This document shows, in pieces, positions 38,071 to 46,497 of a DNA stretch of 64,000 nucleotides. This DNA comes from Shewanella carassii. GTDB lineage: Bacteria; Pseudomonadota; Gammaproteobacteria; Enterobacterales; Shewanellaceae. Both the position numbers and the translations under genes were made by a program. The DNA lies in contig NZ_NGVS01000023.1 of the NCBI RefSeq assembly GCF_002777975.1, forward strand, positions 7,700 through 71,699. The letters run 5' to 3'. Below the pieces are notes generated by a model that was given only the letters and a program-made list of their open reading frames with translations, made no database searches and was not told where the DNA came from. Position 1 is the first letter of the stretch; each line of letters opens with the position of its first letter.

Positions 38071-39551
38071 GCGATAGACTTAAGTTGGGCTTCGCTGCAG
38101 CTTGGCAGTTGCAGCGGCAGCTCAAGCAATATGCTCAAACCGCCCTGAGGCCGGTTGACCGCTTGGGCCGAGCCGCCCAGGAGCTGCATACACTGGCGCA
38201 CAATCGCCAACCCCAGCCCATAACCTCCCTGAGAGCTGTGACGCGCTTCATCCAAACGGGTGAAAGGGTTGAACAAGGCTTCCAGTTGCTCCTTGGGGAT
38301 CCCGGGTCCATTATCGCTGACACTCAATTGCAGCCTGCTATCACCCAATTTGCCGTCACCCAACTGAGATACCTGGATTTCCACTCGGCAAGTTTCACCG
38401 GCATATTTGAGGGCATTGCGACAGACATTTTCCAGCGCCCGCTTCAAGTAGGCCATATCGGTATGCAAAGTTTGCTCATCAATGGGGGCCTGTGCCCAGA
38501 CTATGCTTTGCTTGGGGCCAGACTCAAACTCCAGATCCTGCAGCAGTGAGCGGCGTAATTCTGTCAGGGTAAAAGGCGCTGCCGTCAGCTTCATGAAGCC
38601 GTTGCTCAGACGGCTGAAGTCTAAAATAGTGTTAATCAATTGCGCCATCTCTTCGCCCTGGCGTCTTAGCCTGGCAAGCGGTTGTTGATGTTCCTCCCCC
38701 AAGCGATTTTCCAACAGATGTAAGGCCAGCTCCTGCCGGGCAAGGGGAGTGCGCAGTTCGTGGGAGACATCCCTCAGTAACCGCTGCTGGGTCTGAATGC
38801 TCTTCTGTAGCTGCTCGGCCATATGGTCAAAGTCGGTCGCCAACTGGAAAAACTCCGGCTGCTTTATTGAAAAATGGCCGGCAATCCGGGTATCGAGTTG
38901 GCCCTGTGCCAGCTGACGGGTGGCGCTGCGCAGTAAACTCAGCGGCTGGATCAGATAGCGGCTCAGCAGACGACTGAACAATAAGAGCACCAGTAGTCCT
39001 ACCAGGATACGGATAAGCCAGAGGCTTTTATCCAGTTGCTGCGCCGGGTGTAAAGAGGCGTTGAGCTGCACCACCAAGAGCAGGGGATTGTCCGGCTCCA
39101 GGCTATTGCGTAATGGCAGACCTATCAAAGGTTTTTGCACCCTGTCCCCCATAGGCTGCTGCAACTGCTTGAGGAAATTGAGTTTGTAAACAAAGTGCGG
39201 GTGCATTTCCCGCTGACTCACCGCCTGCTGCTTGCTATCCAGTACATAGAGTACAAATGCCTGACGCCCCTCCCAATCCGCCAGTCCGGCTAGATCGCCC
39301 CTGACGATATAGTCGTTGGCCTCATCGGCCAGTTGCTGTAACTGGCTTTGGGTTTGCTGGGGCAGCAGTAACAAGCGGTTTAGCAACATGGCTTCAATAC
39401 CACTGGCGAGCAGCAGGATAAGCAGTAGTGACACACCAAAATAGCCAAACAGTCGCCATTGGAGTTGGGAAAACAGGCCGGAAAAGGGCAGCAAGGCAAG
39501 CTCCTGAATTATTCGCTGAAGTCGAGAATATGTTTCGATAATCATTCTCAT
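38067..39551 (-). CDS. Orphan sensor histidine kinase
   Basis: A 494-residue two-component sensor of CpxA-like layout. Membrane helices lie at about 32-57 and 178-197 and bracket a periplasmic sensor of roughly 120 residues, rich in Gln and Leu. HAMP follows (about 198-250). The HisKA motif RDVSHELRTPLARQELALHLL has the phospho-acceptor His near 264. The ATPase domain has NALKYAGE, DNGPGIPKEQL and GGYGLGLAIVRQ. No response regulator gene lies on either side, so its partner must be elsewhere. It is divergent from imuA, whose LexA box is 66 bp from this start. Confidence 0.9.
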   Translation of the reverse strand: MRMIIETYSRLQRIIQELALLPFSGLFSQLQWRLFGYFGVSLLLILLLASGIEAMLLNRLLLLPQQTQSQLQQLADEANDYIVRGDLAGLADWEGRQAFVLYVLDSKQQAVSQREMHPHFVYKLNFLKQLQQPMGDRVQKPLIGLPLRNSLEPDNPLLLVVQLNASLHPAQQLDKSLWLIRILVGLLVLLLFSRLLSRYLIQPLSLLRSATRQLAQGQLDTRIAGHFSIKQPEFFQLATDFDHMAEQLQKSIQTQQRLLRDVSHELRTPLARQELALHLLENRLGEEHQQPLARLRRQGEEMAQLINTILDFSRLSNGFMKLTAAPFTLTELRRSLLQDLEFESGPKQSIVWAQAPIDEQTLHTDMAYLKRALENVCRNALKYAGETCRVEIQVSQLGDGKLGDSRLQLSVSDNGPGIPKEQLEALFNPFTRLDEARHSSQGGYGLGLAIVRQCMQLLGGSAQAVNRPQGGLSILLELPLQLPSCSEAQLKSIA

Positions 39552-39590
39552 TTATTCTATCTCGGGTTAAGGCTTTGGCGCCAGCACGAC

Positions 39591-39632
39591 TTGTCAGTTG
39601 GCTAAAGTTCGCTATACTGTATAAAAATACAG
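39591..39632 (+). promoter_or_regulatory. imuA promoter with perfect SOS (LexA) box
   Basis: -35 TTGTCA (39591-39596), a 16-nt spacer and -10 TATACT (39613-39618) are overlapped by CTGTATAAAAATACAG (39617-39632), a perfect CTGT-N8-ACAG LexA box. The operator covers the -10 and start region and ends 14 bp before the imuA ATG. DNA damage should derepress imuA-imuB-dnaE2. Confidence 0.92.
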
Positions 39633-39646
39633 TATTGGTGTTTTTC

Positions 39647-40813
39647 ATGTCTCTTTCAGCCAAAACTCACTCTGTAAAATCTGATCCAGCAAAATCTCAG
39701 GCCTTGAACGGTCTGCTGGAGCGCCGGGATCTCTGGTTGGGGCCGGGCAGTCAGGGCAAAACATTGGGGTATCCCAGTGGTTTTGAAGCATTGGATGCGC
39801 AGCTCAGTGATGCAGGGTGGCCAAGGCAGGGTATTTGTGAACTCTTCAGCCAATCTCCTGGGCACGGGGAACTCAGCCTGTTGTTGCCTTTGATGCGTTA
39901 TTTACTGCCGGCTCAGTGTGGCTCTCATTTCGAAAGAAATCATTCGGCAACAAGTCAGTCCGAAAAAAATCAGTCCAAAAGAAATCAATTTAGAGGGGAT
40001 GAGTCCAAAGATGCCATGATAATGCTGATAGCGCCGCCATTGCAGCCGCTGGCACAGAGCTTTGCCCAGCACGGTATTGCCGCCGAGCGTATTTTGTTGC
40101 TGGAGTTAACCCAGCGTAAAGAGGTGCTCTGGGCCATGGAGCAAGGGCTGAGCAGCGGCGCCTGTCCCCTGGTGCTGAGTTGGCTGGACAAGCTGACACT
40201 GAGTGAGGCCAGAAGGTTGCAACTTGCCGCAGAGCAGGGCAAGGCGCTGGGAATTTGCCAGTTGCCTATGGCTCAGGTAGACAGTAATCATCCTGTTACC
40301 CTAAAGCTGGCTATCAGCACGGCTGGCGTTAATACCGCCAGGCTGCAAATTTTAAAGCGTCGCGGTGGTTGGCCCGTCCCTGAATTGCATCTGCGTGGCT
40401 TGCCGGCACTGGCGCTTGAACTGCCCCATGTCGAGCCGGGTGTGGTAACCCTGAGAAACGGCAAGGCGGGTCTCAATCATAGATTCAGTAACTCGACTTG
40501 CTCAAATCATTCAAACCATTCCGGCAACAAGGCCACTGTGCTTCACAACTCTGGTTTACATGGCACTGGTTTTCATAGCACTGGTCTTCACAACTCTGGT
40601 TTTCATAGCACTGTGCTTCATGGTCCTTGGGGGATGGCGCAGTCAAGGATTGCTGCATCCAATGAATGCGCGGCTAATCCCTGGACGGCACGGCAAGAGT
40701 CAAATAAACCCGCGGGGCTTTTCCCAAGCGCTAATCCGCAACCGGCCAATTCTCAAACGGCCCAGAGCCAAGCCGCTCAAAGCCATACTGCTCAGAGTCA
40801 AGAGGCTATCTGA
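39647..40813 (+). CDS. imuA: ImuA, RecA/SulA-like mutasome accessory protein
   Basis: A 388-residue ImuA, the RecA-like accessory factor of the ImuA-ImuB-DnaE2 translesion mutasome. The conserved part is visible: RRDLWLG, TLGYPSGFEALDAQL, GWPRQGICELFS, LLPLMRYLL, AAERILLLELTQRKEVLWAMEQGL, and LQILKRRGGWPVPELHL near residue 240. Three in-frame arrays of 15-bp repeats interrupt or extend it: 39926-40015, 40541-40630 and 40733-40807. The last ~120 residues are therefore low-complexity and unlike usual ImuA (about 200-270 residues). The ATG at 39647 follows the LexA box; no clear ribosome binding site is seen. imuB starts two bases after the stop codon. Confidence 0.9.
   Translation: MSLSAKTHSVKSDPAKSQALNGLLERRDLWLGPGSQGKTLGYPSGFEALDAQLSDAGWPRQGICELFSQSPGHGELSLLLPLMRYLLPAQCGSHFERNHSATSQSEKNQSKRNQFRGDESKDAMIMLIAPPLQPLAQSFAQHGIAAERILLLELTQRKEVLWAMEQGLSSGACPLVLSWLDKLTLSEARRLQLAAEQGKALGICQLPMAQVDSNHPVTLKLAISTAGVNTARLQILKRRGGWPVPELHLRGLPALALELPHVEPGVVTLRNGKAGLNHRFSNSTCSNHSNHSGNKATVLHNSGLHGTGFHSTGLHNSGFHSTVLHGPWGMAQSRIAASNECAANPWTARQESNKPAGLFPSANPQPANSQTAQSQAAQSHTAQSQEAI
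39926..40015 (+). repeat. 15-bp-period array 1 in imuA
   Basis: Six 15-bp in-frame units encode HFERN, HSATS, QSEKN, QSKRN, QFRGD and ESKDA. CAGTCCGAAAAAAAT and CAGTCCAAAAGAAAT are near-identical neighbours. The array falls between MRYLLPAQ and MIMLIAPPLQP, inside the RecA-like core, probably in a surface loop. Confidence 0.8.
40541..40630 (+). repeat. 15-bp-period array 2 in imuA
   Basis: Six 15-bp units encode LHNSG, LHGTG, FHSTG, LHNSG, FHSTV and LHGPW. The unit CTTCACAACTCTGGT occurs twice identically, and TTTCATAGCACTG also recurs. This is the least decayed array in the window. Confidence 0.92.
40733..40807 (+). repeat. 15-bp-period array 3 in imuA
   Basis: Five 15-bp units encode NPQPA, NSQTA, QSQAA, QSHTA and QSQEA and form the extreme C-terminus of ImuA, ending two codons before the stop. 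Confidence 0.85.
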
Positions 40814-40814
40814 G

Positions 40815-42524
40815 ATGCCCCAGGTATGGATGGGAGTCTGGTTTCCACAGCTATTGCTGCAATATCAGCGTTATCGCCTGGCTATGCTGGGCAATATGGC
40901 GGGCACTATTACCGGTACTATGACCGACACTGTGACAGGTACTATGACTGGAAGTATGACAGGCAGAGGTGCGGCTCAGGTTCAAACACGCGTTCAAACT
41001 CAGCCCCAAACCCAAAATCAACCAAAAGCAGTGCCAACCGCTGCGGCGTCAGAGCCTTTTGATCCCCAAGTCCCCATGGCCTTGTATGACAGCCGGAAGC
41101 TGGTTATACATTCGGCCTGTCCCGCCGCTCAAGCAAAAGGCGTTACAGCTGGGATGAGTATCGGCAGCGCTCAGTCGCTGCTCGGAGAGTTGCAACTCTG
41201 GCCACTGCAGGAGGTGGACAGCGAGGCGTTGCGGGATTGGTTATGTCAGTGGAGCTATGATTTCAGCGCCAGAGTCTGGCCGCCGTTGTTATCCGGACTT
41301 ACTGAACAAGCGGCTCAAAGTGCGGCCGATGCGCGCTGGCCTACAGATACCCTGCTGCTGGAAGTGGGGTCCATGGTTAAACTGTTTGGCAGTTTGAGCG
41401 CCATTGTCGAGGCTTATCTCAACAAAGTCGCCGCCTATGGTCTGGAATGTTCATTGGTGCTGGCACACAGACCGCTGGATGCGGCGATATTGGCGCGGCA
41501 TACTCACGCCAGCATCAGCGCGGTATCAGCTGCCTTCATGAGCACGCCCACAGATGAAAAAGCCGGGCGCCTCAAGGTGCATCACGACTTACCGCCAGAT
41601 TTACCACTGGATTTGCTGCCATTAACCCAAGAGGAGCGGCAACGGCTCGGCGCGCTTGGGCTGACGACTCTAGCCATGCTTGATGCCTTACCCCTTGCCG
41701 AGTTGGGGCGACGCTTTGGTCAAGGTTTGCTGCAGCTGCTGGCACAAATCCAGGGGCGTTTGCCCTGTTGCCGCAAGGGATATGAGTTACCCGAACAGTT
41801 TCAGGCCAGGTTGACCTTGCTGCATGATGTTGAGTGGGTTCAGGGATTGCTGTTTCCATTGCAAAAGCTGCTGGGGGAATTGGCAACCTATTTGCGGATC
41901 AGGCAGTTGGCGGTGCAACAGTTGGAGCTGTGGCTGAAGTTTCGCGAGCCAGAGACCCCGGCGCTGCAACTGACACTCAACTATCCCTTCGGAGAATATC
42001 AACTGCAGGGACTATCTCAGCTCTGCCGCTTACAGCTGGAAGGATTGCAACTGCCGAGCCCGGTCGTCGATATTGAGCTGCGAGCCAAGCAGTTTGGGTC
42101 GCAGCAGCAGGGCAGTCGAGAGTTGACCGAGTCCAGAGAAGGGCAGCAGCAGGATGCCAATCAATTACTCGCCAGATTACAGGCCAGGTTAGGTAACCAT
42201 AAGGTGCGCTCTTTGGTGTTGGCGGCCGATCCCATGCCTGAACTGGCCAGTACGGCGGCTCCCCTGACTCGCTGGCCGCCACCGGCAAGGCCGCCCGTTC
42301 AGCCGTCGCTGGCGCTGCGGCCTCTTTGGCTGCTGCAAGAGCCGCAAGCCATTGCTCCTGAAGCCGTGGAGCTGCTTAGGGGGCCGGAAAGGTTACAGAG
42401 CCCCTGGCATTCAGGGTCTTTTCCCTGCCGGGATTATTTTCTTGCCCATCATAAGGAGAGCGGCGGTCTGTGTTGGCTGTTCCGCACCGCTAATGGGCTC
42501 TTTCTCCATGCTTGGTTCAGCTGA
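40815..42524 (+). CDS. imuB: ImuB, Y-family polymerase-like mutasome hub
   Basis: A 569-residue ImuB. It begins MPQVWMGVWFPQLLLQYQRY, the first strand of the Y-family palm, and resumes after an insert at VPMALYDSRKLVIHSACPAAQAKGVTAGM. LEVGSMVKLFGSL marks the second palm motif, and the thumb and little-finger region continue to the C-terminus. ImuB lacks the catalytic acidic triad of active polymerases and links DnaE2 to the beta clamp. The insert of about 50 residues between the first two palm strands consists of two 12-bp-period arrays. ATG 40815 is two bases after the imuA stop; the open frame upstream is only a shadow of imuA. The stop overlaps the dnaE2 start (TGATG). Confidence 0.9.
   Translation: MPQVWMGVWFPQLLLQYQRYRLAMLGNMAGTITGTMTDTVTGTMTGSMTGRGAAQVQTRVQTQPQTQNQPKAVPTAAASEPFDPQVPMALYDSRKLVIHSACPAAQAKGVTAGMSIGSAQSLLGELQLWPLQEVDSEALRDWLCQWSYDFSARVWPPLLSGLTEQAAQSAADARWPTDTLLLEVGSMVKLFGSLSAIVEAYLNKVAAYGLECSLVLAHRPLDAAILARHTHASISAVSAAFMSTPTDEKAGRLKVHHDLPPDLPLDLLPLTQEERQRLGALGLTTLAMLDALPLAELGRRFGQGLLQLLAQIQGRLPCCRKGYELPEQFQARLTLLHDVEWVQGLLFPLQKLLGELATYLRIRQLAVQQLELWLKFREPETPALQLTLNYPFGEYQLQGLSQLCRLQLEGLQLPSPVVDIELRAKQFGSQQQGSRELTESREGQQQDANQLLARLQARLGNHKVRSLVLAADPMPELASTAAPLTRWPPPARPPVQPSLALRPLWLLQEPQAIAPEAVELLRGPERLQSPWHSGSFPCRDYFLAHHKESGGLCWLFRTANGLFLHAWFS
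40902..41027 (+). repeat. 12-bp-period arrays in imuB
   Basis: Five 12-bp units at 40902-40961 encode GTIT, GTMT, DTVT, GTMT and GSMT. Four more at 40980-41027 encode VQTR, VQTQ, PQTQ and NQPK. GGTACTATGAC recurs exactly. Both lie in one insertion between the first two palm strands. Confidence 0.85.
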
Positions 42525-45500
42525 TGTACGCCGAATTGCATGCTATTTCCAATTACAGTTTTTTGCGCGGGGCTTCCCACCCGGATGAGTTGGTGCAGCA
42601 GGCTGCCAAACTGGGCTATGAGGCCATCGCCATTACCGATGAGTGCTCTCTGGCGGGTGTGGTCAAGGCGCATGAGGCCGCCAAAAAAAGCGGTATCAAG
42701 CTGATTGTCGGCGCCGAATTCCACCTGCCGGAAGGTTGCCTGGTGCTGCTGGCAAAAAATCGCCGGGGCTATGGTCTTATCAGCACTCTGATAACTAAAG
42801 GGCGGCGCCGGGCCGATAAGGGCAAGTATCGGTTAACCCTGGATGATTTTGCGGCCATTGACCGCGGCTGCTTTTGCCTGTGGCGGCCACCATCTGTGAG
42901 CGAGTTGTTGGCGCAAGCCGACTTGCAAAGCACTGAGCACCAGAGTCTTGGTCAGCAGAATGTCGATCATCAGAACTCTACAAACCAGGGAATAGGCAAC
43001 CAAAGCCCAAGTCAGCAAACCCCTTGGCTGACGCAGCTGCAGCAGCGCAGTCTGACACAGTTGAATACCCTGACGGCACGGGTTAAAGCCGCGTTTTCAC
43101 TGCCGCTTTATCTCTTGATGGAGCGGCAACTGCAACCCGGAGAGGCCTGGTATCTCGAGGCCTGTGAGGCGCTGTCGAGTTGTTTTTCCCTCCCCTGTGT
43201 CGCCGCCGGTAATGTGCAGATGCATCTTGCCGAGCGGCAAAGGTTGCACGATGTGCTCAGCTGTATCCGTCATGGCTGCGCCGTGCCCATGGCCGGCGAG
43301 CTGTTATCGGGTAATGCCGAGATGGCGCTTAAGCCGATAACAGCTATGGCCAGGCGTCACCCTCAAGCCTGGTTGGCAAGGAGTTGTGAGCTGGCGTCCC
43401 GGTGTCATTTCAGTCTGGATGAACTCAAGTATGAGTACCCGGCCGAGTTGGTGCCAAGCGGCCTAAGTGCCAGTGAATATCTGGCACAAGAGGTGGAAAA
43501 GGGCGCCCGCAGGCGTTTTGGCGAGGCGGTTCCACCTGAAGTACAGACTCAGTATCGGCGCGAGCTCAAGCTGATTGCCGAGCTTAATTACGAATACTTT
43601 TTCCTGACTATTTATGATCTGGTCTGTTTTGCCGCCAGGCAAGGGATACTGCATCAGGGACGAGGTTCGGCCGCCAACTCTGTGGTCTGTTATTGCCTCG
43701 GGATCACCGAGGTGGATCCCACCAAGGTCAACATGCTGTTTGAGCGTTTTATTTCCAAGGAGCGCCATGAGCCGCCGGATATCGATGTCGATTTTGAACA
43801 TGAACGCCGCGAAGAGGTGATCCAGTATATCTACCAAAAATATGGTCGTGAGCGTGCAGCCCTGGCCGCCAGTGTGATCACTTATCGTTTCAAGAGTGCC
43901 ATGAAAGATGTTGGTAAGGCTCTGGGGCTCAGCGAGCAACGGCTCGATGAGCTGATAGGCGCTGTCGATCGCCGCGATCCGCAAGTGCCTTGGCAGCAGC
44001 AGTTGCAACAAGGCAAGCTGTTGCCACAACAAGGTTTGGGGCAGTGGCTGCTGCCGCTGGTGGAGACCCTGATGGGTTTTCCAAGGCACTTGTCGCAACA
44101 TGTCGGCGGCTTTGTGATTTCGGCCGGGCCATTGGCCGAGCTGGTGCCGGTAGAGAATGCCGCCATGGCCAAGCGCACAGTGATCCAATGGGACAAGGAT
44201 GATCTCGAGAGCCTGGGGCTGTTAAAGGTTGATGTGTTGGCGTTGGGAATGCTGACGGCGATCCGCAAATGTTTCGAGTTGATCTCCCGCCACATTCATC
44301 CCTTTGCTATGTCGGATATTCGTTGGGAAGATCCGGCTGTCTATCGTATGTTGCAGCAGGGCGACAGTATGGGGGTGTTTCAGGTGGAGTCGCGAGCCCA
44401 GACCAGCATGCTGCCCAGGCTCAAACCCGCCTGTTATTACGATCTGGTAATACAGATAGCCATAGTGCGCCCGGGTCCAATTCAAGGAGACATGGTGCAT
44501 CCCTTTCTGCGTCGCCGCGATAAAATCGAGTCGGTCACTTTTCCTTCGGCCGAAGTGGAAAATGTATTGTCACGCACTCTGGGGGTGCCCATTTTTCAGG
44601 AGCAGGTGATCCAATTGGCCATGGTCGCCGCCGGTTTCAGTGGCGGGGAAGCCGATCAGCTCCGCCGCGCCATGGCTAGTTGGAAACGCAGTGGCGAGCT
44701 GGAACAATTTGAACACAAGCTGCTTCAGGGGATGACGGCCCGAGGCTACAGTGACACCTTTGCCAGGCAGATATTCAGCCAGATCCGCGGCTTCGGCGAA
44801 TATGGGTTTCCCGAGTCTCATTCGGCCAGCTTTGCGCTCCTGGCCTATGTTTCGGCCTTTCTCAAACACTATTACCCGGTGGCGTTTTGCTGCGCCTTGC
44901 TCAACAGTCAACCCATGGGCTTTTACAGCCCGTCACAGCTTATTCAGGATCTTCGTCATCATGGCGGCCAGGTGTTGCCGGTTTGCATCAACCTCAGCCA
45001 GTGGCACAGCACACTGGAGCGACAAACCGATGGCTCCTTGGTACTGCGCCTCGGGTTCAGGTTGGTCAAGGGATTATCCGAGCACAGCGCCGCCAAGATA
45101 GTCGCGGGTCGGGGCGAGGGCTTTACTCACTTGTCGCAGTTGGCGGCTCTGGCACTGCCAAGGCGTGAGCAGGAGGCGCTGGCCAGCGCCAATGCCTTTG
45201 CTACCCTGGGGGGCGATCGCCATCAGATCAGGTGGCAGTTGGCCGCCCGTCAGCAGAGTTTGCCCTTGTTTGAGCTGCCGGACGAGGCCGATTTTCGCCT
45301 TGAAAGTGCCTTGCCAGAGGTCACCGAAGTTGATGCCTTGCTGGCTGACTACGCCTGTACCGGGCTAACTCTGGGGCGCCATCCTCTGGCACTGCTCAGA
45401 GAGCAGGGGTTACTCGGCAAGTGTCACAGCGCCGCCTCTTTGTGGCAGTGCCGTCATGGCCAGAATGTGACTGTGGCGGGGCTGGTGGTCGGCAGGCAAA

Positions 45501-45742
45501 GGCCTGGCACCGCCAGTGGAATCACCTTCATCACCCTCGAAGATGAAACCGGCAATGTTAATCTGGTGGTGTGGAGTGATACGGCCAGAGCCCAGAGACA
45601 GGCTTATTTGAGCGCCAGGATCCTCAAGGTGAGTGGGGTCGTGGAATTTTCGTCCGGCGTATTACATCTGCTGGCCGGTCGGCTGGAGGATATCTCGGGC
45701 AGTATGCACGCGCTGGTGGTACACTCGCGGGATTTCCATTAG
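42524..45742 (+). CDS. dnaE2: Error-prone DNA polymerase DnaE2
   Basis: A 1072-residue C-family polymerase alpha homologue, the catalytic subunit of the mutasome. The N-terminal PHP domain starts YAELHAISNYSFLRGASHPDELV. The polymerase palm has QGRGSAANSVVCYCLGITEVDP and the catalytic acidic PPDIDVDFEHERREEVI near residue 420. A helix-hairpin-helix region and a C-terminal OB fold (VTVAGLVVGRQRPGTASGITFITLEDETGNVN) follow. A Q/N-rich insert (42923-43027, 15-bp repeats) lies within the PHP domain and accounts for part of the excess over the usual ~1020-1050 residues. ATG 42524 overlaps the imuB stop by one base; a start four codons earlier is less likely. Confidence 0.95.
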   Translation: MYAELHAISNYSFLRGASHPDELVQQAAKLGYEAIAITDECSLAGVVKAHEAAKKSGIKLIVGAEFHLPEGCLVLLAKNRRGYGLISTLITKGRRRADKGKYRLTLDDFAAIDRGCFCLWRPPSVSELLAQADLQSTEHQSLGQQNVDHQNSTNQGIGNQSPSQQTPWLTQLQQRSLTQLNTLTARVKAAFSLPLYLLMERQLQPGEAWYLEACEALSSCFSLPCVAAGNVQMHLAERQRLHDVLSCIRHGCAVPMAGELLSGNAEMALKPITAMARRHPQAWLARSCELASRCHFSLDELKYEYPAELVPSGLSASEYLAQEVEKGARRRFGEAVPPEVQTQYRRELKLIAELNYEYFFLTIYDLVCFAARQGILHQGRGSAANSVVCYCLGITEVDPTKVNMLFERFISKERHEPPDIDVDFEHERREEVIQYIYQKYGRERAALAASVITYRFKSAMKDVGKALGLSEQRLDELIGAVDRRDPQVPWQQQLQQGKLLPQQGLGQWLLPLVETLMGFPRHLSQHVGGFVISAGPLAELVPVENAAMAKRTVIQWDKDDLESLGLLKVDVLALGMLTAIRKCFELISRHIHPFAMSDIRWEDPAVYRMLQQGDSMGVFQVESRAQTSMLPRLKPACYYDLVIQIAIVRPGPIQGDMVHPFLRRRDKIESVTFPSAEVENVLSRTLGVPIFQEQVIQLAMVAAGFSGGEADQLRRAMASWKRSGELEQFEHKLLQGMTARGYSDTFARQIFSQIRGFGEYGFPESHSASFALLAYVSAFLKHYYPVAFCCALLNSQPMGFYSPSQLIQDLRHHGGQVLPVCINLSQWHSTLERQTDGSLVLRLGFRLVKGLSEHSAAKIVAGRGEGFTHLSQLAALALPRREQEALASANAFATLGGDRHQIRWQLAARQQSLPLFELPDEADFRLESALPEVTEVDALLADYACTGLTLGRHPLALLREQGLLGKCHSAASLWQCRHGQNVTVAGLVVGRQRPGTASGITFITLEDETGNVNLVVWSDTARAQRQAYLSARILKVSGVVEFSSGVLHLLAGRLEDISGSMHALVVHSRDFH
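42923..43027 (+). repeat. 15-bp-period array in dnaE2
   Basis: Seven degenerate 15-bp units encode LQSTE, HQSLG, QQNVD, HQNST, NQGIG, NQSPS and QQTPW. Position 2 is always Gln. The array sits in the PHP domain after the segment RPPSVSELLAQAD. Confidence 0.85.
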
Positions 45743-45772
45743 CCGATAACCCATTTTAAGCTGCTGTTGCCT

Positions 45773-46423
45773 GTGAAAATAATACTGCTGACCCATGAAA
45801 GAGAGCTGAATCGAGCCAGTAATACAGCCACCCTGGCGCTTAATGCTTATCCGACTCTGTGTAAGCGGGTACTGTGGGCGCGTAAAGCCCCGGATGCTTG
45901 GTTAATGGAACATTTGTCTTTGGGGCAAACCGCCTTACTCTATCCGCAAACCGAAGAAAGTACTTCCGAAGAAAGTATTTCGCGAACTCGAGCTGCAAAT
46001 GAAAGCCCAAACTTAAGCCAAAACCAAGACCCAAACCCAACTCCAGACCCAAGTTCAAAGCTAAACCCAAGCCCCGCTCAGGGCGCAACATTGCCTCAGG
46101 AAGCCGTTCAGAAAACTGCTCTGAAAGCTGCTCTGAAATTAGGGAAGCCGCTAAATTCGCTGGTCATACTCGATGCAACCTGGCAGGAGGCCGGCAAGAT
46201 GTATCGCCAAAGCCCCTATCTGCAGTCGCTTGCCAGAGTTGAACTGCAAGCAGAGCAGGGCTCGGCGTTTCGCTTACGGCGCAATCAGCGCCAGGGCGGG
46301 TTATGTACCTTGGAATGTATTGCGGCTGTTTGGCAAGACTTGGGTGGAGACTATAGTATCGCCGCCAGGCGGTTACTCAGTGAATTTAATCAATGGCAGG
46401 CTGAGATAAGAGGGCCGGCCTAG
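45773..46423 (+). CDS. DTW-domain tRNA-uridine aminocarboxypropyltransferase
   Basis: A 216-residue DTW-family protein. The family installs the 3-amino-3-carboxypropyl group on tRNA uridine from S-adenosylmethionine; E. coli TapT is the model. Recognisable parts are IILLTHERELNRASNTATLAL at the start, the DATW motif in LVILDATWQEAGKMYRQSPYLQ near residue 137 and RLRRNQRQGGLCTLECIAAVW. About 45 residues of S/N/P/Q-rich repeats (EESTS, EESIS, then PNPT-type tetrapeptides) are inserted between the two halves. The usual N-terminal Cys cluster of longer DTW proteins is absent. I chose GTG 45773 by homology; a TTG two codons earlier is possible and no good ribosome binding site is visible. Confidence 0.8.
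   Translation: MKIILLTHERELNRASNTATLALNAYPTLCKRVLWARKAPDAWLMEHLSLGQTALLYPQTEESTSEESISRTRAANESPNLSQNQDPNPTPDPSSKLNPSPAQGATLPQEAVQKTALKAALKLGKPLNSLVILDATWQEAGKMYRQSPYLQSLARVELQAEQGSAFRLRRNQRQGGLCTLECIAAVWQDLGGDYSIAARRLLSEFNQWQAEIRGPA
45953..46083 (+). repeat. Short-period repeat insert in the DTW gene
   Basis: GAAGAAAGTACTTCC and GAAGAAAGTATTTCG are adjacent 15-bp units (EESTS, EESIS). Further on, 12-bp units encode PNLS, QNQD, PNPT and PDPS. The segment lies between the conserved N-terminal strand and the DATW motif. Confidence 0.7.
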
Positions 46424-46497
46424 CTGCGCTAGAGTTGGCACAGCAAGCCGGAAGCCGTCTCTCTAGGGCGGCGCTGAGTTAAGCCTATTCGCCTGCG

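Noticed and set aside
40560..40814. N-terminal extension of imuB with repeated LVFIAL-like hydrophobic segments
   Set aside because: It is the 15-bp array of imuA read in another frame; ImuB begins at 40815 just after the imuA stop codon.
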